From: Gordius sp. MW1
Taxonomy: Eukaryota > Nematomorpha > Gordioida > Gordea > Gordiidae
Assembly: GCA_964036665.1 (NCBI GenBank)
Contig: OZ038533.1
Location: 8,144,413 to 8,208,412, forward strand
Direction: 5' to 3'
DNA: 64,000 nucleotides
Numbering within the stretch: the first letter of the stretch is position 1; each line of letters starts with the position of its first letter. Made by a program: the position numbers and the translations under genes. The notes under the pieces are model-generated. The model worked only from the letters and a program-made list of their open reading frames with translations, was not told where the DNA came from and searched no databases. Positions 1 to 11,590 of this stretch are shown here, piece by piece.

Positions 1-92
1 GCGTTATTATCGTTAAGGGAAAGAGAGCGACGTGAGTTATAGGGGAAGAACAGCCGGCGAGTAGGGAACCTGGCAGAATTTGCCGTTAGTTT

Positions 93-691
93 CTAAACTT
101 CCAGTGATAATTTTTCCACAATCTCTTTTAGACTTGAAATTTCATTGTTAATAGATAAGCTATGTATGGTGTTGCCCTGATTTGCCTCGGCGATGCGATC
201 AGCCGTTTCAGTTAATTTTGACGTACATTGCTCAGCAGTGAAAACTGCGAGAATGTTGATAAAATGACTAGGCAATTTATCAAGCCACATTCGCTTTAAA
301 ATTCATCGTCCATGATATAATTTCCAATCAGCTGTTTCATCTTTCGCAGCAACTGCGATGGTGATCGATCCCCTAATTCCAAATTATATAAATGATTTAA
401 TTGCTGCTGGTCGGAGTTTGAAGTACGACGAATTATTGCTAGCTTGATACGTTCGAAGGCCTCGTCTTTGGTAATGTCCTCGAAAAGATCTTGTACTTCT
501 GTACAAACGTTTTGAGGTATTGCCTCAAGTAGCAGGGCCCTTGAAGGATTGCTTACTTTGCGCAGACGAAATAATGTTTCTATCCTTGCGAACCAAGCTC
601 TGGAATTATCAGTGTCAAAATCGGGAAGTTTGAAAAATTGCTCCATCGCGTCGGGTTCACCACTTTGGGGTTTTTTCCCACCTTTAGTCAT
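93..691 (-). pseudogene. gypsy-type retrotransposon gag fragment
   Basis: Two reading frames on the minus strand (691-296, then 290-93) form one gag-like protein joined by a frameshift near 291-296. It shares the layout of the gag at 24016-24768: an acidic start, an F-x-R-I-E-x-L-F-type segment, a D-R-x-P-S-Q-L-L segment, then M-W-L-D-K-L-P at the start of the second piece. Gag forms the retrotransposon particle. Neither LTR nor pol is visible beside it, so this is a broken remnant cut by the window edge or by later rearrangement. Confidence 0.75.
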
Positions 692-1202
692 TAATTAGGT
701 GTAGCAATGAAGTTTATAATTAATATAATGATTTACGGAATATTCACGATATGGGGGCTATGAGAATAAATTGTGATAATGATTGCGATTGTAATGTTGA
801 AATAATGATGTTGAGATAAAACACGTTATTCAAATAAGTGAGCGAAAAGAAAGTAATGTAATTAATGAGACGGTAAAAACAGCTGGTGATACAACGCGTG
901 GCACAAGGAATATAGAATTTACATCATATCTTGTCAACTCGTATTATATATCCTACAAGTACTTAGGCGTATGCAAGATTTCGTTTGGGGGTGAGGGGGT
1001 TTGAATTTTTTTCTTTGAATTTCTAGTTAATTTTAAATGTAATAAAAATAAAATTTTGCAATTTTAACCCGACAGGCACCAGACCCAGTTCGACCGAAAA
1101 ATTTTTTATGAAGTTTTTTTCTGGGCTTTCTGAAATTCTAAATAAAGCCAACAATTGAAAATTTTGAAAAAATTATTTACTTTGAGAAAAAAAGGGGTGT
1201 CA
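692..1202. other. gene-free AT-rich spacer
   Basis: No reading frame or recognised repeat. It may include the decayed leader or LTR of the gag remnant on its left, but I could not match it to the other gypsy LTRs here. Confidence 0.4.
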
Positions 1203-1657
1203 CCTACAGGTTACACTGGGCAGCACAAATATACTTACGTATAAAGAAAATTTATTTAATTTTACAATTATGTATACAATAATGATGATTTTTTTATAAA
1301 ATACATAAAAATGTATTAACTAACATCAATGAGTATAAAATATGTTAATTATTATGAAATATTGACCAACAATGTATGAGAAGGCCACTTTATAATATGC
1401 ACAAATAATTCTACTAGCTTTATGACAGACGACATCCGCCTCTGAGTACACGATACCTTTTGATGTTATACTATTCTTGAGATTAGTTAATTTAGGGTTT
1501 AAAGTCCGTTTGGCGGTTGTCCGTATTTTTTAAAATAATTTTGCACTATCTCTCTTTTGAACATAATGTAATTTTCCCCTATTGAAGCAATATATATGCC
1601 ATACACCGCTCATAAAACAATTAGACATTTTGATCATATGAGGATATTGAATTACAA

Positions 1658-4600
1658 ACACTACCAACGACGGTCCTAAGTCCGTGTGAAAAAAGTGGAG
1701 AGTTGGCGTCAGGTCGGAAGCCGGCTGTAAAAAAAGCAACTCCAAACAACATGGCAGCTTCAAATACGAACTTATACCAGAATTCTAGGGCGTCCTCCCC
1801 AAACGACGCGCATTGCATCATCCGCCCGTGCAATGTGAAAAGTATACAAGGGTTACCGCCTCACTCACAACGAAGGCGGTTAAGAAAGTTGTCGAACGGA
1901 CAAGAGTGGCCAGCTGGAATGTGGGCACACTGACGGGGAAGAGCATCGAGGTTGCGCAGATGCTAAAAAGGCGAAGGATACACATAGCGTGTCTACAAGA
2001 AACGCGGTGGCATGGAACAAAAGCCAGGGAGCTAGGAGATGGTTACAAGCTATACTACTCGGGTTCCCACGGAAGAATGGGGTCGGTATAGTGCTTAGCG
2101 ATTCTTTTAAGGACAAGGTAGTCGAAGTCAAACGATGCTCGGATAGATTGATGTGCATAAAGCTGGCGGATCAAGGCGGCCTTGTCAATGTTATTTGTGC
2201 GTATTCGCCCCAGGTTGGATGTTCCGAAAATGAGAAGGACGAATTCTATGAGAAGCTCGAAAAAGAAATACGCTACGTGAAGCCTGACGAGAATCTCATC
2301 ATCGGAGCAAACTTTAATGGGCACGTTGGGAAAGAAAGGGGCGTGTACGAACGAAATCACGGCGGGCATGGCTATGGGGTGAAGAATAAAGAGGGAAAGA
2401 AGTTACTACAAATGGCGCAAGCTTACGATATGGCCATTGTGAATACCTTCTTTCAGAAGCGTACCGAACATTTAGCGACGTACAGCAGCGGGGATCACCT
2501 TACACAGGTCGACTACATCCTAATGAAGCGCAAAAATTTGTGGCAAGTTAAAGATTGCAAGGTTATACCGGGGGAAGAAATCGCCAAACAACATCAGCCA
2601 GTTGTCCTCGATATAGCAAGAAAGATTTTTTTCGAAAGGAGAAAAGTCTACACACCAAGGACAAAGTACGAAAAGCTTAAGGATGATCGTGCAAATGAAA
2701 TGTTTCACGCTCGAGCAACTCCGCTCTTGAAGGTTGCAGGCTTGGGGGGCGACATTAACAAAAGGTGGGACACCGTTGCAAATGTTCTAAAGGAAAAGGC
2801 CTTTCAAATCTTGGGACGAACTAAGGGCGGCAGAGCTCACAAGCGTGAACTATGGTGGTGGAATGACTCGGTCAAAGAGGCTATAGAAGAAAAGAAGGCG
2901 TTGTACCTACGATGGTACAAAACGAAGAAAGGACAAGACTACGTGGCATATCGCGAAGCGAAACGCAAAGCTAAGATAGCGATTGCGATAGCGAAGTACG
3001 AGGCTTACACCGAGATGGCAAACAAGCTCGATACCAAGGGCGGCGACATAGTCATGTATAAACTCGCAAAGATTAGGGAGAAAAAAAGTCGTGATGTCGG
3101 GACACTGAAAGTCATTAAAAGTGAAGAGGAACGAACGTTGTGCAAACCGAAGGAAGTCGTCAAAAGATGGAAAGATTATTTCCAAAATATGATGAACAAA
3201 ACGAATGATAGAAGACCGCTAGAGAGGGTGGAACCGAACTCGAACTTGGATTTACCATTGCAGGCTTATGAAGTAGGAGCGCAACTAACGAAGATGAGGA
3301 AAGGGAAAGCGCTAGGTCCCGATGATCTACCGATCGAAGCTTGGCTTGGGTGCAAAGGAGAAGGAATCGACAGACAGGCCTAGCGCTATGCTGTATGAGA
3401 GTCGTATCCCTGACCAATGGAGGGAAAGTACGATCATACCCATATACAAAGGCAAAGGAGACGCGCAGGAATGTGGCAACTTTAGAGGTATCAAGTTGAC
3501 CTGCCACTCACTAAAACTACTAGAAAGGGTGCTAGTGAAAAGGCACAATGGCGAAGTATGTCTCTCGCCTAATCAGTTTGGATTCGTGGCCGGTAAATCA
3601 ACGATGGATCCAATCTTTGCGTTGAAGCAGACGATGGAAAAATATGGCGACATAAGAAAGAATTTACACATGGTCTTCATCGATTTAGAAAAGACCTACG
3701 TTACGGTACCGAGAGACTTAATATGGTGGTCCCTTAGAGCCAGAAATATACCCGAAGGATATGTTCGACTTATCAAGGAAATGTATAATGGCGCGGTTGC
3801 ATCTGTTAGGACTACCGTAAGAGAAACGAAACCCTTCCGAATAATGATTGGACTACATCAAGGGTCAGCGTTAAGCCCATTCTTGTTTAATCTAATTATG
3901 GATACAATAACAAAGGACTTGCACAAGCCAGCCCTTGGACTATGCTATATGCCGATGATATTGTCCTATGCGATGAAACAAGAGAAGGGGTTTTTCATCA
4001 GGCGAAAATATGGTCAGAACGTTTTTCGGAATTTGGGTTAAAGGTCAGCGAGAAGAAAACGGTTTACATGCAAACGATGGGCGGTAGTCCGCAAATGCAC
4101 AAAAATGACGGTCCAATGTACACGGGGTTTAATAAGTTCACATATCTTGGCTCGGTATTACATCAAGAGGGAGGATGTACCGCCGAAGTCCATTCTCGGA
4201 TCAAGAAAGCATGGCTCAAGTGGCGCAGCATCTCCGGTGTCATGTGTGACAAAAAGATACCAATTTGGTTGAAAAGCAAGGCGTACAAAACCATCGTGCG
4301 ACCGGTCTTGCTTTACGGGAGCGAAACATGGGCTGTAACCACCGCGGAGGAGAAACTCTTGCAAGTCACGGAAATGAGAATGGTGCGATGGAGCTTAGGC
4401 TACACCAAGCTAGATCGCAGGACGAACGAATCCTTGATGACAAAGATGGGTATACAAGCGACGAAGGACTTCTTAAGAGAAAATCGACTTCGGTGGTACG
4501 GCCATGTATTACGAAGAGACGAGGACGATGTCACACGACGAACGCTGGAGATGGACGTGCCTGGAAGAAGAGGAAGGGGCAGACCATGTGCCACCTGGAA

Positions 4601-4733
4601 ACGACTGGTCGAAAAGGATATGGACGTCAAACAGATAATTGGCATGGCATTTACGCGACTCAGATGGAAGAGGCTGCTGAAAACTTACCCCACGTCTGTG
4701 GGATTTTCAACACGATAAAGAAGAAGAAGAGAA
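1658..4733 (+). mobile_element. RTE-type non-LTR retrotransposon, essentially full length
   Basis: A 3.08-kb LINE with an 18-bp target duplication, GAGGATATTGAATTACAA, at 1640-1657 and 4734-4751. The 3' end is a short GATAAAGAAGAAGAAG-type tail rather than poly(A), as in RTE/BovB-class elements. It inserted into the piggyBac-type element. The clean duplication and mostly open coding sequence argue for a fairly recent insertion. Confidence 0.85.
1813..4718 (+). pseudogene. RTE-type endonuclease-reverse transcriptase, frameshifted
   Basis: The apurinic-like endonuclease comes first: A-S-W-N-V-G-T near 1910, Q-E-T-R-W near 2000, then N-F-N-G-H-V-G and a Q-V-D-Y-I-L motif (about 2310-2530). A basic linker leads to reverse transcriptase with G-K-A-L-G-P-D-D (about 3310), V-F-I-D-L-E (about 3675), a G-L-H-Q-G-S-A-L-S-P motif (about 3850), Y-A-D-D (about 3948) and a C-terminal R-L-R-W-Y-G-H segment (about 4490) typical of RTE elements. 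Frame changes near 2060, 3360 and 3940 break it, so this copy cannot make the protein. The enzyme nicks target DNA and reverse-transcribes the element RNA at the nick. Confidence 0.88.
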
Positions 4734-4758
4734 GAGGATATTGAATTACAATTTTTTT

Positions 4759-5460
4759 CTATTTTTTCGCTTTAGTGATTCTTCCAATAGAGGTGATAGG
4801 CTTGACCCTATGACAATTTGACAGCATTGTGCCAATATTATCGTTCCATCGGACAGCCATCAAATAAGTGTTTTTTGATAGAAACCCTCGTTCTTTTACA
4901 TCGATGATCAGGCATTTTAAACAATCGACCCGCACCGTTTCTGTGCCCCCAATATTCATCTTTTAAAGACATATCATTAAATTGTGGCTCGTAAAAAAAT
5001 TATCGAAATAAATATTGTATGGACCAAATTCTGGTCGTAGTTGATTTACTAAGTCTAATATGGCCGCTCCTCCTAAACTTATTTCGTTTTGTCAATTTAA
5101 GGAAAATTTAGCCACCTGGTAAGGTTGAAATGTGACAAGGTAGCCATTTTTTGTTGCAGCACACTATATATTATAGCCGAAACGAAAAGGCTTGCCTTTT
5201 ATAAATTGTTTTGCATTGTGGTCCCGAAATAAGGAACCATACACTCATCCATGGATATGTGGGAAGAGCTACGATGTTTAAAGTTGCTTTTAGAACTTTT
5301 CATTTAAAAGATTCATATAATCTCGAAATTTGAAAAAAGTGTCATCCCTTACCAATATGCTGTTGTCGGCCAAATGTAAATATTTAGTTAGTTCTTGAAA
5401 GCGATATTATGCATTCCACTAGATACAATTATGTTAAAACAGTCAGCTCAGAGCTCCCAA
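4759..5460 (-). pseudogene. piggyBac transposase remnant
   Basis: Reading leftward on the minus strand shows piggyBac DDE landmarks in order: S-M-D-E-C-M-V-P-Y-F-G (about 5240-5270), I-Y-F-D-N-F-F-T-S (about 5000), a G-T-x-T-V-R segment (about 4940) and a V-R-W-N-D-N segment (about 4850). In-frame stops occur (for example after the N-F-F-T-S segment and within the first block), so it is dead. The C-terminal portion is interrupted by the RTE insertion immediately to the left. Confidence 0.8.
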
Positions 5461-5796
5461 AACATTTTAATATACTTAGGAAACAAGCAGCCCGTTAAAA
5501 AAAGAATTGAGATGTAGACTTTAAATTCATTAACAGTTTAATTTACTCATATTCACCACATACAAAATAACATCATTTGAAAGAATTTTTTCAAGTAATC
5601 TTTAGGATTTTCCAAGTGGATGGGGTCAGAGGCTAAATTAATCATATAATTTTTACCTCAAAGCGATATTAACTTTGTAATATGGATATTTTCATATGAA
5701 ATTACTTATAAAAATCAAATTAAAGCAAATAAAAAAGTAGCATTACTCATTTAAATAAGCTTATACGTATGGATCTCTGCCCAGTGTAACCTACAG

Positions 5797-6127
5797 GTTA
5801 CACCAAACTTTGGACCAACATTATTCCCAATTTAATTAACCAAAAACAATTAAATTTCATATCCAAATAATTGTGAAAGTGTCAAGATTTTAATGATATA
5901 AATAAAAATAAAATTACATATGGTTGAGGCTCCATTTTTAATGAATATATGAAAAGCAGTCGAAATTTCTAAATTAGCGATATTTGAGACCTCATTATTA
6001 ATGAAAGAAGGAGGGAAATAAAACATATCAGCTGATTGCCTTAGTGTGCTCTTCCATATTCAATTTAAAAATTAATATTTCATCCTATAGTTTAAGAATT
6101 ATAAGCGTTCAAAGTGGTGTCACCTAC
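5797..6127. repeat. short inverted-repeat element abutting the piggyBac end
   Basis: GGTTACACCAAACTTTGGA (5797) and its imperfect complement TTCAAAGTGGTGTCACC (ending 6127) face each other across 0.33 kb of AT-rich, non-coding DNA. The right end again carries CACCTACAGGTTACACTGG, the sequence found at 1201. Confidence 0.45.
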
Positions 6128-6527
6128 AGGTTACACTGGTACCTCTCGGGCATCTAGCACGATTGTGGGTTTGTCCAACCAAAAATATATAGTTTTACAA
6201 TTTATTGACGCTGGTGTAACGGAAGTAATGGATGTGAATCTAAAAGTTAGTGTTTATTTGAAAAAAATTTGTCATCCTTTTATTCTTAAAATGTAGCCAA
6301 AATTAGTAGAAAATGTTAACGTAAAATCTCAATGTTTGTTTTTTTGTTATAGAAATCCTCAAAAGAATATCATATCATTTCCTTAATAATTTACCATTTA
6401 TAAAACTAAATTTCTTCATCAAAATTGTTTTTCAGTTGTTTTTTCTTTACAAAGCACTAATGCTAGCGATATGTTTAGGTTGACATTTGAATATAGGTTG
6501 TAAGATTATTATTAATACACCTGCCAT

Positions 6528-6793
6528 GAATCTGGTGCATTTCGTAATATGTGCATTTAGTAATAAGTAATACATATTATCAAATAAATCACTAAATCTA
6601 ACCCTAACCCTTGCCTATATTACATTTTGCCTAGATTACATGAAATTTACAAAATAAACGATAATAATATTTACAAAATAAAAGATAATAATATTAGAAA
6701 ACTTACCAAACGCGGAGGGTTATAACTGCGCATGCGCATAAGCAATTCTTGCCTGTATTACGAAATGCACATATTACGATTTGCACAGAAGTG
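6528..6793. repeat. 266-bp MITE with 9-bp target duplication
   Basis: Flanked by exact direct repeats ACCTGCCAT (6519-6527 and 6794-6802). The inverted ends share CGTAATATGTGCATTT. A 9-bp duplication points to a Mutator-like family. The interior holds TTAGGG-type repeats (AACCCTAACCC, about 6601) and a TGCGCATGCGCA palindrome (about 6726). A related interior is seen at 61013-61060. Confidence 0.7.
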
Positions 6794-6802
6794 ACCTGCC
6801 AT

Positions 6803-7204
6803 TCCAAATTTAGACCCCTGCTAATTACTTATAATTGGGTTGAGCTCGGTTTGAGCCTGGTGTTTTGTTTTTGTTTAAAAACTAATTGGAAATAAAAGGA
6901 CCAAATATTGAGGAGTTGTTCTATGGCAAATATTGTTGAGTTACTATAGTTGCCTCGTACAAAAACCATGTTTTTGACTTAGGCCGCGTTCGTGATGACG
7001 CGCGAAGCGAAAAAAAGCGAAGTGAATTTTTGTGCTAATTTATAAAACTTTTCATTATTTTTCTTAATATCTTATATTCATCGTGAATTTTATAATATAT
7101 CACGAAAATAACAATTGTAAATATGAGGTGGTCATAGTAAAACCGCAGACGATTATTTTCGCCCGCGGCAAAAAGCAAATGAAAATAATTTTTTAACCAC
7201 TGCG
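6803..7204. other. gene-free spacer
   Basis: AT-rich sequence with no credible coding region or recognised repeat. Confidence 0.4.
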
Positions 7205-7499
7205 CGAAAAGTACAAAATGATTTGTATCTTATACAAATCCATCGTAAGACCGTTGTTACTCTATGAAGGTGAAACATGGGTATTAAACACCACGGAAGA
7301 AAATTTATTACAAGCCCCGGAGATGAGAATAATTAGGTGGAGGTTAGGGTTTACTAAGCCCCACCCTATGTCAAATGACAGTCTCCGGGCAAAACTGGGT
7401 AATTAACCTATGGCGGACTAAATTAGCAAAGATTGGCTAAAGGGGTATGGGCATATAATAAGAAGGGAAACGAGTAATGGAATTTGTTATTAGACTTAG
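7205..7499 (+). pseudogene. RTE reverse transcriptase 3' fragment, part 1
   Basis: Encodes Y-K-S-I-V-R-P-L-L-L-Y and R-I-I-R-W-R-L-G-F, matching the C-terminal part of the RTE at 1658-4733 (K-T-I-V-R-P-V-L-L-Y; R-M-V-R-W-S-L-G-Y). The coding sequence resumes at 8646 after a hAT insertion. It is 5'-truncated, as is common for LINEs. Confidence 0.75.
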
Positions 7500-8645
7500 C
7501 AGGGGTTTGAACCCGCCCCAAAAAAAATCGGGTTCGTGTTCGGGTTCGTGTTCGGTTTAAGGAATTGGGTTCGGGTTCGGGTTCGTGTTCGGTTTAAGGA
7601 ATTGGGTTCGGGTTCGGGTACAGGTTCGGGTTCAAGAAATTTTATTATACTAATAATACATTTTTACCTTCAAAAAATTATTGAATAGTTAACTTAATTT
7701 TTAAATAGCACCTAATTAAATTCACATGCCAATTATTTCAGTGCATATGTATTTCCAATCTTGTTACAGCATCAATCTTTAGAGAAACAAGTCTCCCCTT
7801 TATTTCATTTTTCATACCTTCCCTGATTTTATAAGCAGTCTCCATAACCTTTTTCCGAATTATATTTGTAATAATGCATATTTCTTTATTCATACCCTTG
7901 AGAATAGGGTTAAGAATCTTTCTAAACCCACTATCATCTACACAAGTAAATGGTCTCCCATTTAATGTTACCATCTCAATAAGTCCTTCATATATTTGTT
8001 TCTCTGTAATCTCCACTTTGATTGTCAATTTTTCAAATATATTGTCTAAAGTTGACTCTTGATTGGATTTGAGTTTTTTCGGAGAAGGAGAAATACAAAG
8101 TGCCTTCTTTTCTTCTTTATATTTGTCAAAGAGAGTTGAATGAAATCTTTCTAAATGTTTTTCAAGATTGGTTAAATGTGTCCCTTTCATTTTTTTACCA
8201 CAATCTATGGCAAGGCATTCTGAATAATTTGATAATGGAGATATTTTATAATATTTCTTAATGGGGTTATTTTCCCTCACCATTTTAGACTATATACCAT
8301 AACTAATATATATCAATTATATATATAATACTTACAACTAATTCTTGAGATAATTAGTATTGATTAATGAATGAAAAATGCCGGAAACATAAAAATATTG
8401 AAATTAAAATCATATGGTTTTCTTCGTTTCGTTACATTGTCATGAAAGAGAAAACTGAGATATTCAATTCACAATGTATTTTTGAATTAAAAACCCGAAC
8501 CCGAACCCTTTTTTGTATTTATCGGGTTCGGGTTCGGGTTTTAAGGGTATTTTTAAAAATGGGTTCGGGTTTGGGTTCGGGTTCTGTAAATCATCGGGTT
8601 TTACCCGGTTCGGGTTCACGGGTTCGGGTTCGGGACAAACCCCTG
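7500..8645 (-). mobile_element. hAT-type element with GGGTTCGGGTTC subterminal arrays
   Basis: Termini CAGGGGTTTG (7500) and CAAACCCCTG (ending 8645). Removing the element with one copy of the flanking direct repeat CTTAG rejoins the RTE reading frame of parts 1 and 2. Both ends carry dense runs of GGGTTCGGGTTC (7520-7630 and 8500-8635). The interior encodes a BED finger and the start of a hAT transposase. A 5-bp repeat is short for hAT, where 8 bp is usual. Confidence 0.65.
7738..8283 (-). CDS. hAT transposase N-terminal fragment with BED zinc finger
   Basis: 181 residues. A BED-like finger lies near residues 18-50 (C-x5-C, then H-L-T-N-L-E-K-H-L-E-R-F-H). It is followed by G-R-P-F-T and D-D-S-G-F-R-K-I-L, the conserved pre-catalytic segment of BED-type hAT transposases. 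The frame stops soon after L-K-I-D, so the catalytic and dimerisation domains are absent. A BED finger binds the element ends. This copy could at most make a DNA-binding fragment; whether it is expressed is unknown. Confidence 0.6.
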   Translation of the reverse strand: MVRENNPIKKYYKISPLSNYSECLAIDCGKKMKGTHLTNLEKHLERFHSTLFDKYKEEKKALCISPSPKKLKSNQESTLDNIFEKLTIKVEITEKQIYEGLIEMVTLNGRPFTCVDDSGFRKILNPILKGMNKEICIITNIIRKKVMETAYKIREGMKNEIKGRLVSLKIDAVTRLEIHMH

Positions 8646-8830
8646 CTTAGAGCTAGATGGGAAGGGAGGAACAGGACGACCTCCTGTTACATGGAAAGGG
8701 CAAGTAGACAAAGTGATGAAAACTAAGAAGATAAATCAGGATATGGCCTTTACCCGATCAAGATGGAAGATACTAATCAAAAAAGCCTCACGACTGTGGG
8801 ACCTAATACATGATAAAATTAAAAAGTGGC
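8646..8830 (+). pseudogene. RTE reverse transcriptase 3' fragment, part 2
   Basis: Continues the 7205-7499 fragment. It encodes E-L-D-G-K-G-G-T-G-R-P then T-W-K, and ends near a GATAAAATTAAAAAG tail like the RTE terminus at 4720. This matches the full copy's E-M-D-V-P-G-R-R-G-R-G-R-P segment. Confidence 0.7.
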
Positions 8831-9725
8831 CTTTTTAGCTCGACAAACTAAAACTCATATTGGAACTGTGCTACAAACTCTTCAAATCACAATATTAAAA
8901 TAGCTAATTTTGGCAATAATATAAAAGATGATAGACTAACATGAATATCATAATATAAAAAAGAGCCAAAAATGTGTTGATTATAATTTTATTGAGTTTT
9001 TTAATTGCTAATTGATTATTCATTGCCAGTCGATACGAGCCCTAACGATGAGTGTGTTGCGTCCGACGCTAGTGTAAATAATAGGGAAGGAGGGAGATGA
9101 ATGACATAGAGTCACCTATTAGAGCTTGGGGAATAAAGTGAGAGGGGAGGGGCTAGAAAAAGTAGCATGGGTTAAGGGAGGAGGAAGCCTCGATCCGGGC
9201 AAGAGTAAGGGGTGAAGGAGTGGGGGGGATTCGAGGCATACTCGAAGGGGGGAAGGGGTAGAAGGTCGATTTTTTTTTTTTGGGGGGGGGGGTAGGAATG
9301 CACAAGAAGGTGGAGATTTATACAGTGCTAGATGGAACTATGAGCAAGGGTTAGAAAAATATATTCTTTTTTGGGCAAAAAGTTGCACACCCACATCAAA
9401 ATATTGGACAAGTTGAAAAAAGGTTATAAAAAATTACGAATTATGTGAGAACAAGAACAAAATGGTTGGTCTTTGACCGGGGTCCGCAGTCAGACAAATT
9501 AAATGTGGGGCAAGCTTGAAAAATTTACAAAAAAAAACAGGAAAATAAAAAAATTCATAAAAAGAGATTTTGGCTTTGCGCTAGGTTAGAAGTAAGTAAC
9601 AAGCATCATCAATTTGTACGAAATTAGTTTGCAAGTTTCGCAATTTTACACTATAAAACAACAAGCAAGACAAGTTGCGGGCCCAGAACGAGAAGCGAAC
9701 CCATCAATTAAATAGCCATTAATAG
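8831..9725. other. gene-free region with G-rich tract and dispersed repeat
   Basis: A G-rich stretch (9080-9290, with a T10/G10 junction near 9270-9290) is followed by a sequence (about 9310-9600) resembling 46800-47220: both have GACAAGTT- or GACAAGCTT-type phrases, a TTTGACC...GGGGTC block and TTTTGGC. No coding sequence was recognised. Confidence 0.4.
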
Positions 9726-10110
9726 TAGGGGAGACTAGGGTTAGTTTTGTCAGGTTGTTATCTTGACCCAGTAGTGGGAAAAATATAAGCATATTAATTT
9801 AAATTTATATGTTTATTATATAATATAATCGTTTTATTGAATAGAGTTGGCATCTATTAAATATTAGTAAAAGCTTAAAGTTATTTTATCCCCTAAACAA
9901 GGCTATGACTAGCCCCGGCACTTTAAATTTCTTTTAAACTTTGTTTTTTTAACTTAATTAATTTAAAATCTATAAATAAAATATCTAAAAAATTTCCTAT
10001 AGTAAAAACACATTTAAAAAATATATTCCAACAGAAAATTTGACAAATAATTTTTGGATTATTTTAAACGCGATTTAAATTTTAATGGCTATTCTAGCCC
10101 CAATCTCTAG
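9726..10110. repeat. possible MITE
   Basis: TAGGGGAGACTAGGGTTAG at 9726 faces the imperfect complement CTAGCCCCAATCTCTAG near 10094-10110 across AT-rich DNA. No target duplication is clear. Confidence 0.3.
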
Positions 10111-11588
10111 CCAAATGTAAAATGAAAGATAGACGCAGTGTAGCCATACTATTTTGACTTAGCTTATTCACTCCAGGCAAGCGGACCATTAAGTTAACGT
10201 AATTAACATCTTCGAACCTAAAAATTTAGTGAAGAATTAAGATCGGAATGCGCCCACCGTAGCGCGGCACCGGTCATTATGGTAGGCAGAAACAGAACTC
10301 TAGTAGTAGTAGATCATTTTTCGCTGTATTTAAGTGAATTGTGATTAAATGCTGGCTTTGACGATAAAACTTGCGTTTATTTATTGTAATTCAATAATAT
10401 ACCCTTTCACTAACTTTTTCACATCGATTTTTTGCCATGAATTTTTTAGTCGAGTTTACTATTTATAAAGGGACATGCTTAGCTTTAAGCCAGCCCATTT
10501 GAAATATGAAAATATCTAAATGTACAATTCTAATTTAAAAGTGAAATATTAATTTTGCAAAAGACATCGTGGAATGGTGGTAAAGTGTCAATAAGCTCAA
10601 TATGTCTATATAATTTTTACAACATTTATGTTCTACTGCCAAATTTATGTTTAAAACAACTAGTTTTCTCTAAAAAATGACAAACTAGGCCGCTTTTTAT
10701 ACTACACAATAACATTATTGTTATCTAATTAATGTAAATATTGGAGAATAAACTTCAAATTTCAGGGCCCAAAAATATTACTGAATTAACCCAAGAAAAA
10801 CGTTAATAAATCACAAAACTCTTATAAAAACATAAATTCAAAGATACAATATGCCGTCTTAAATCTTATAAACTTTTATTAAATTAACAAATACATTGAA
10901 TGCACACATTTTTTACTATAAACTAAAGTTTTAAAACTATATTGCAACCAATTGCAGCAACGTATGCCTTAACTCGATGCAAAAAATACAGTTTACCCAA
11001 TTCCATTTTTATCTCGTCTTCACAAAGCAAAAGCGACCCTTATATTATGGAATGGATGAGCTTTTAAAAGCCAATCTTTTCAAACATTTGCGTAACACAA
11101 AATCAAAACTATGGATATCAAAAGTAAACTGTTTTTTTTTATCATCTATTTTCGGCTAAAATTTTAAACATGAATTGTTAAGATAGAGTGTAACATACAT
11201 TGTGTTGGTTTAATAATTTTTCATTTATATTTTTTGTTAGTAAAAAAGGACGTATAAAATTGCTATGGTTTTCGAAAGCTGACATCACCTGTTTTAAGAA
11301 TTCATTGTCTGTATGTATTGCCCCTGAATTTTTATAAAATGTAATTAAAAAATGTTAATAGGATATATGTTTATGCAAATATTGTTGTCTAGTAAATTAA
11401 AAATGATGATCACACCTATTTAAGATATAATACTCATTTAATAAACAGTCAATTTTTTGATTTGGAGATCAAAGAAGGTATTTACAATTTTTCTTTCAGA
11501 AAAAAGATAAACTATGTTATTGGGAGGGTGAAAAAATGAAATGGAATAAAATTTTGCTAAATGGCAGACAGAAGAGTTATATATAATA
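10111..11588. other. gene-free AT-rich region
   Basis: Short random frames only; no repeat or gene recognised. Confidence 0.4.
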
Positions 11589-11590
11589 TA

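Larger units (their letters stand above)
1203..5797 (-). mobile_element. piggyBac-type DNA transposon split by an RTE LINE
   Basis: Inverted termini CCTACAGGTTACACTGGGCA (1203) and its complement (ending 5797) bound this block. The similarity continues inward for about 20 more bases (ATACTTACGTATAAAG against the complement of CTTATACGTAT). A decayed piggyBac transposase lies at 4759-5460 on the minus strand. An RTE element occupies 1658-4733. The canonical TTAA target duplication is not visible, so the exact ends are uncertain. Confidence 0.6.

Noticed and set aside
1530-3548. Minus-strand frames under the RTE element
   Set aside because: Shadows of the RTE coding strand.
6114-6296. 60-residue frame across a MITE end
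   Set aside because: Its start lies in the repeated terminal palindrome; no domain.
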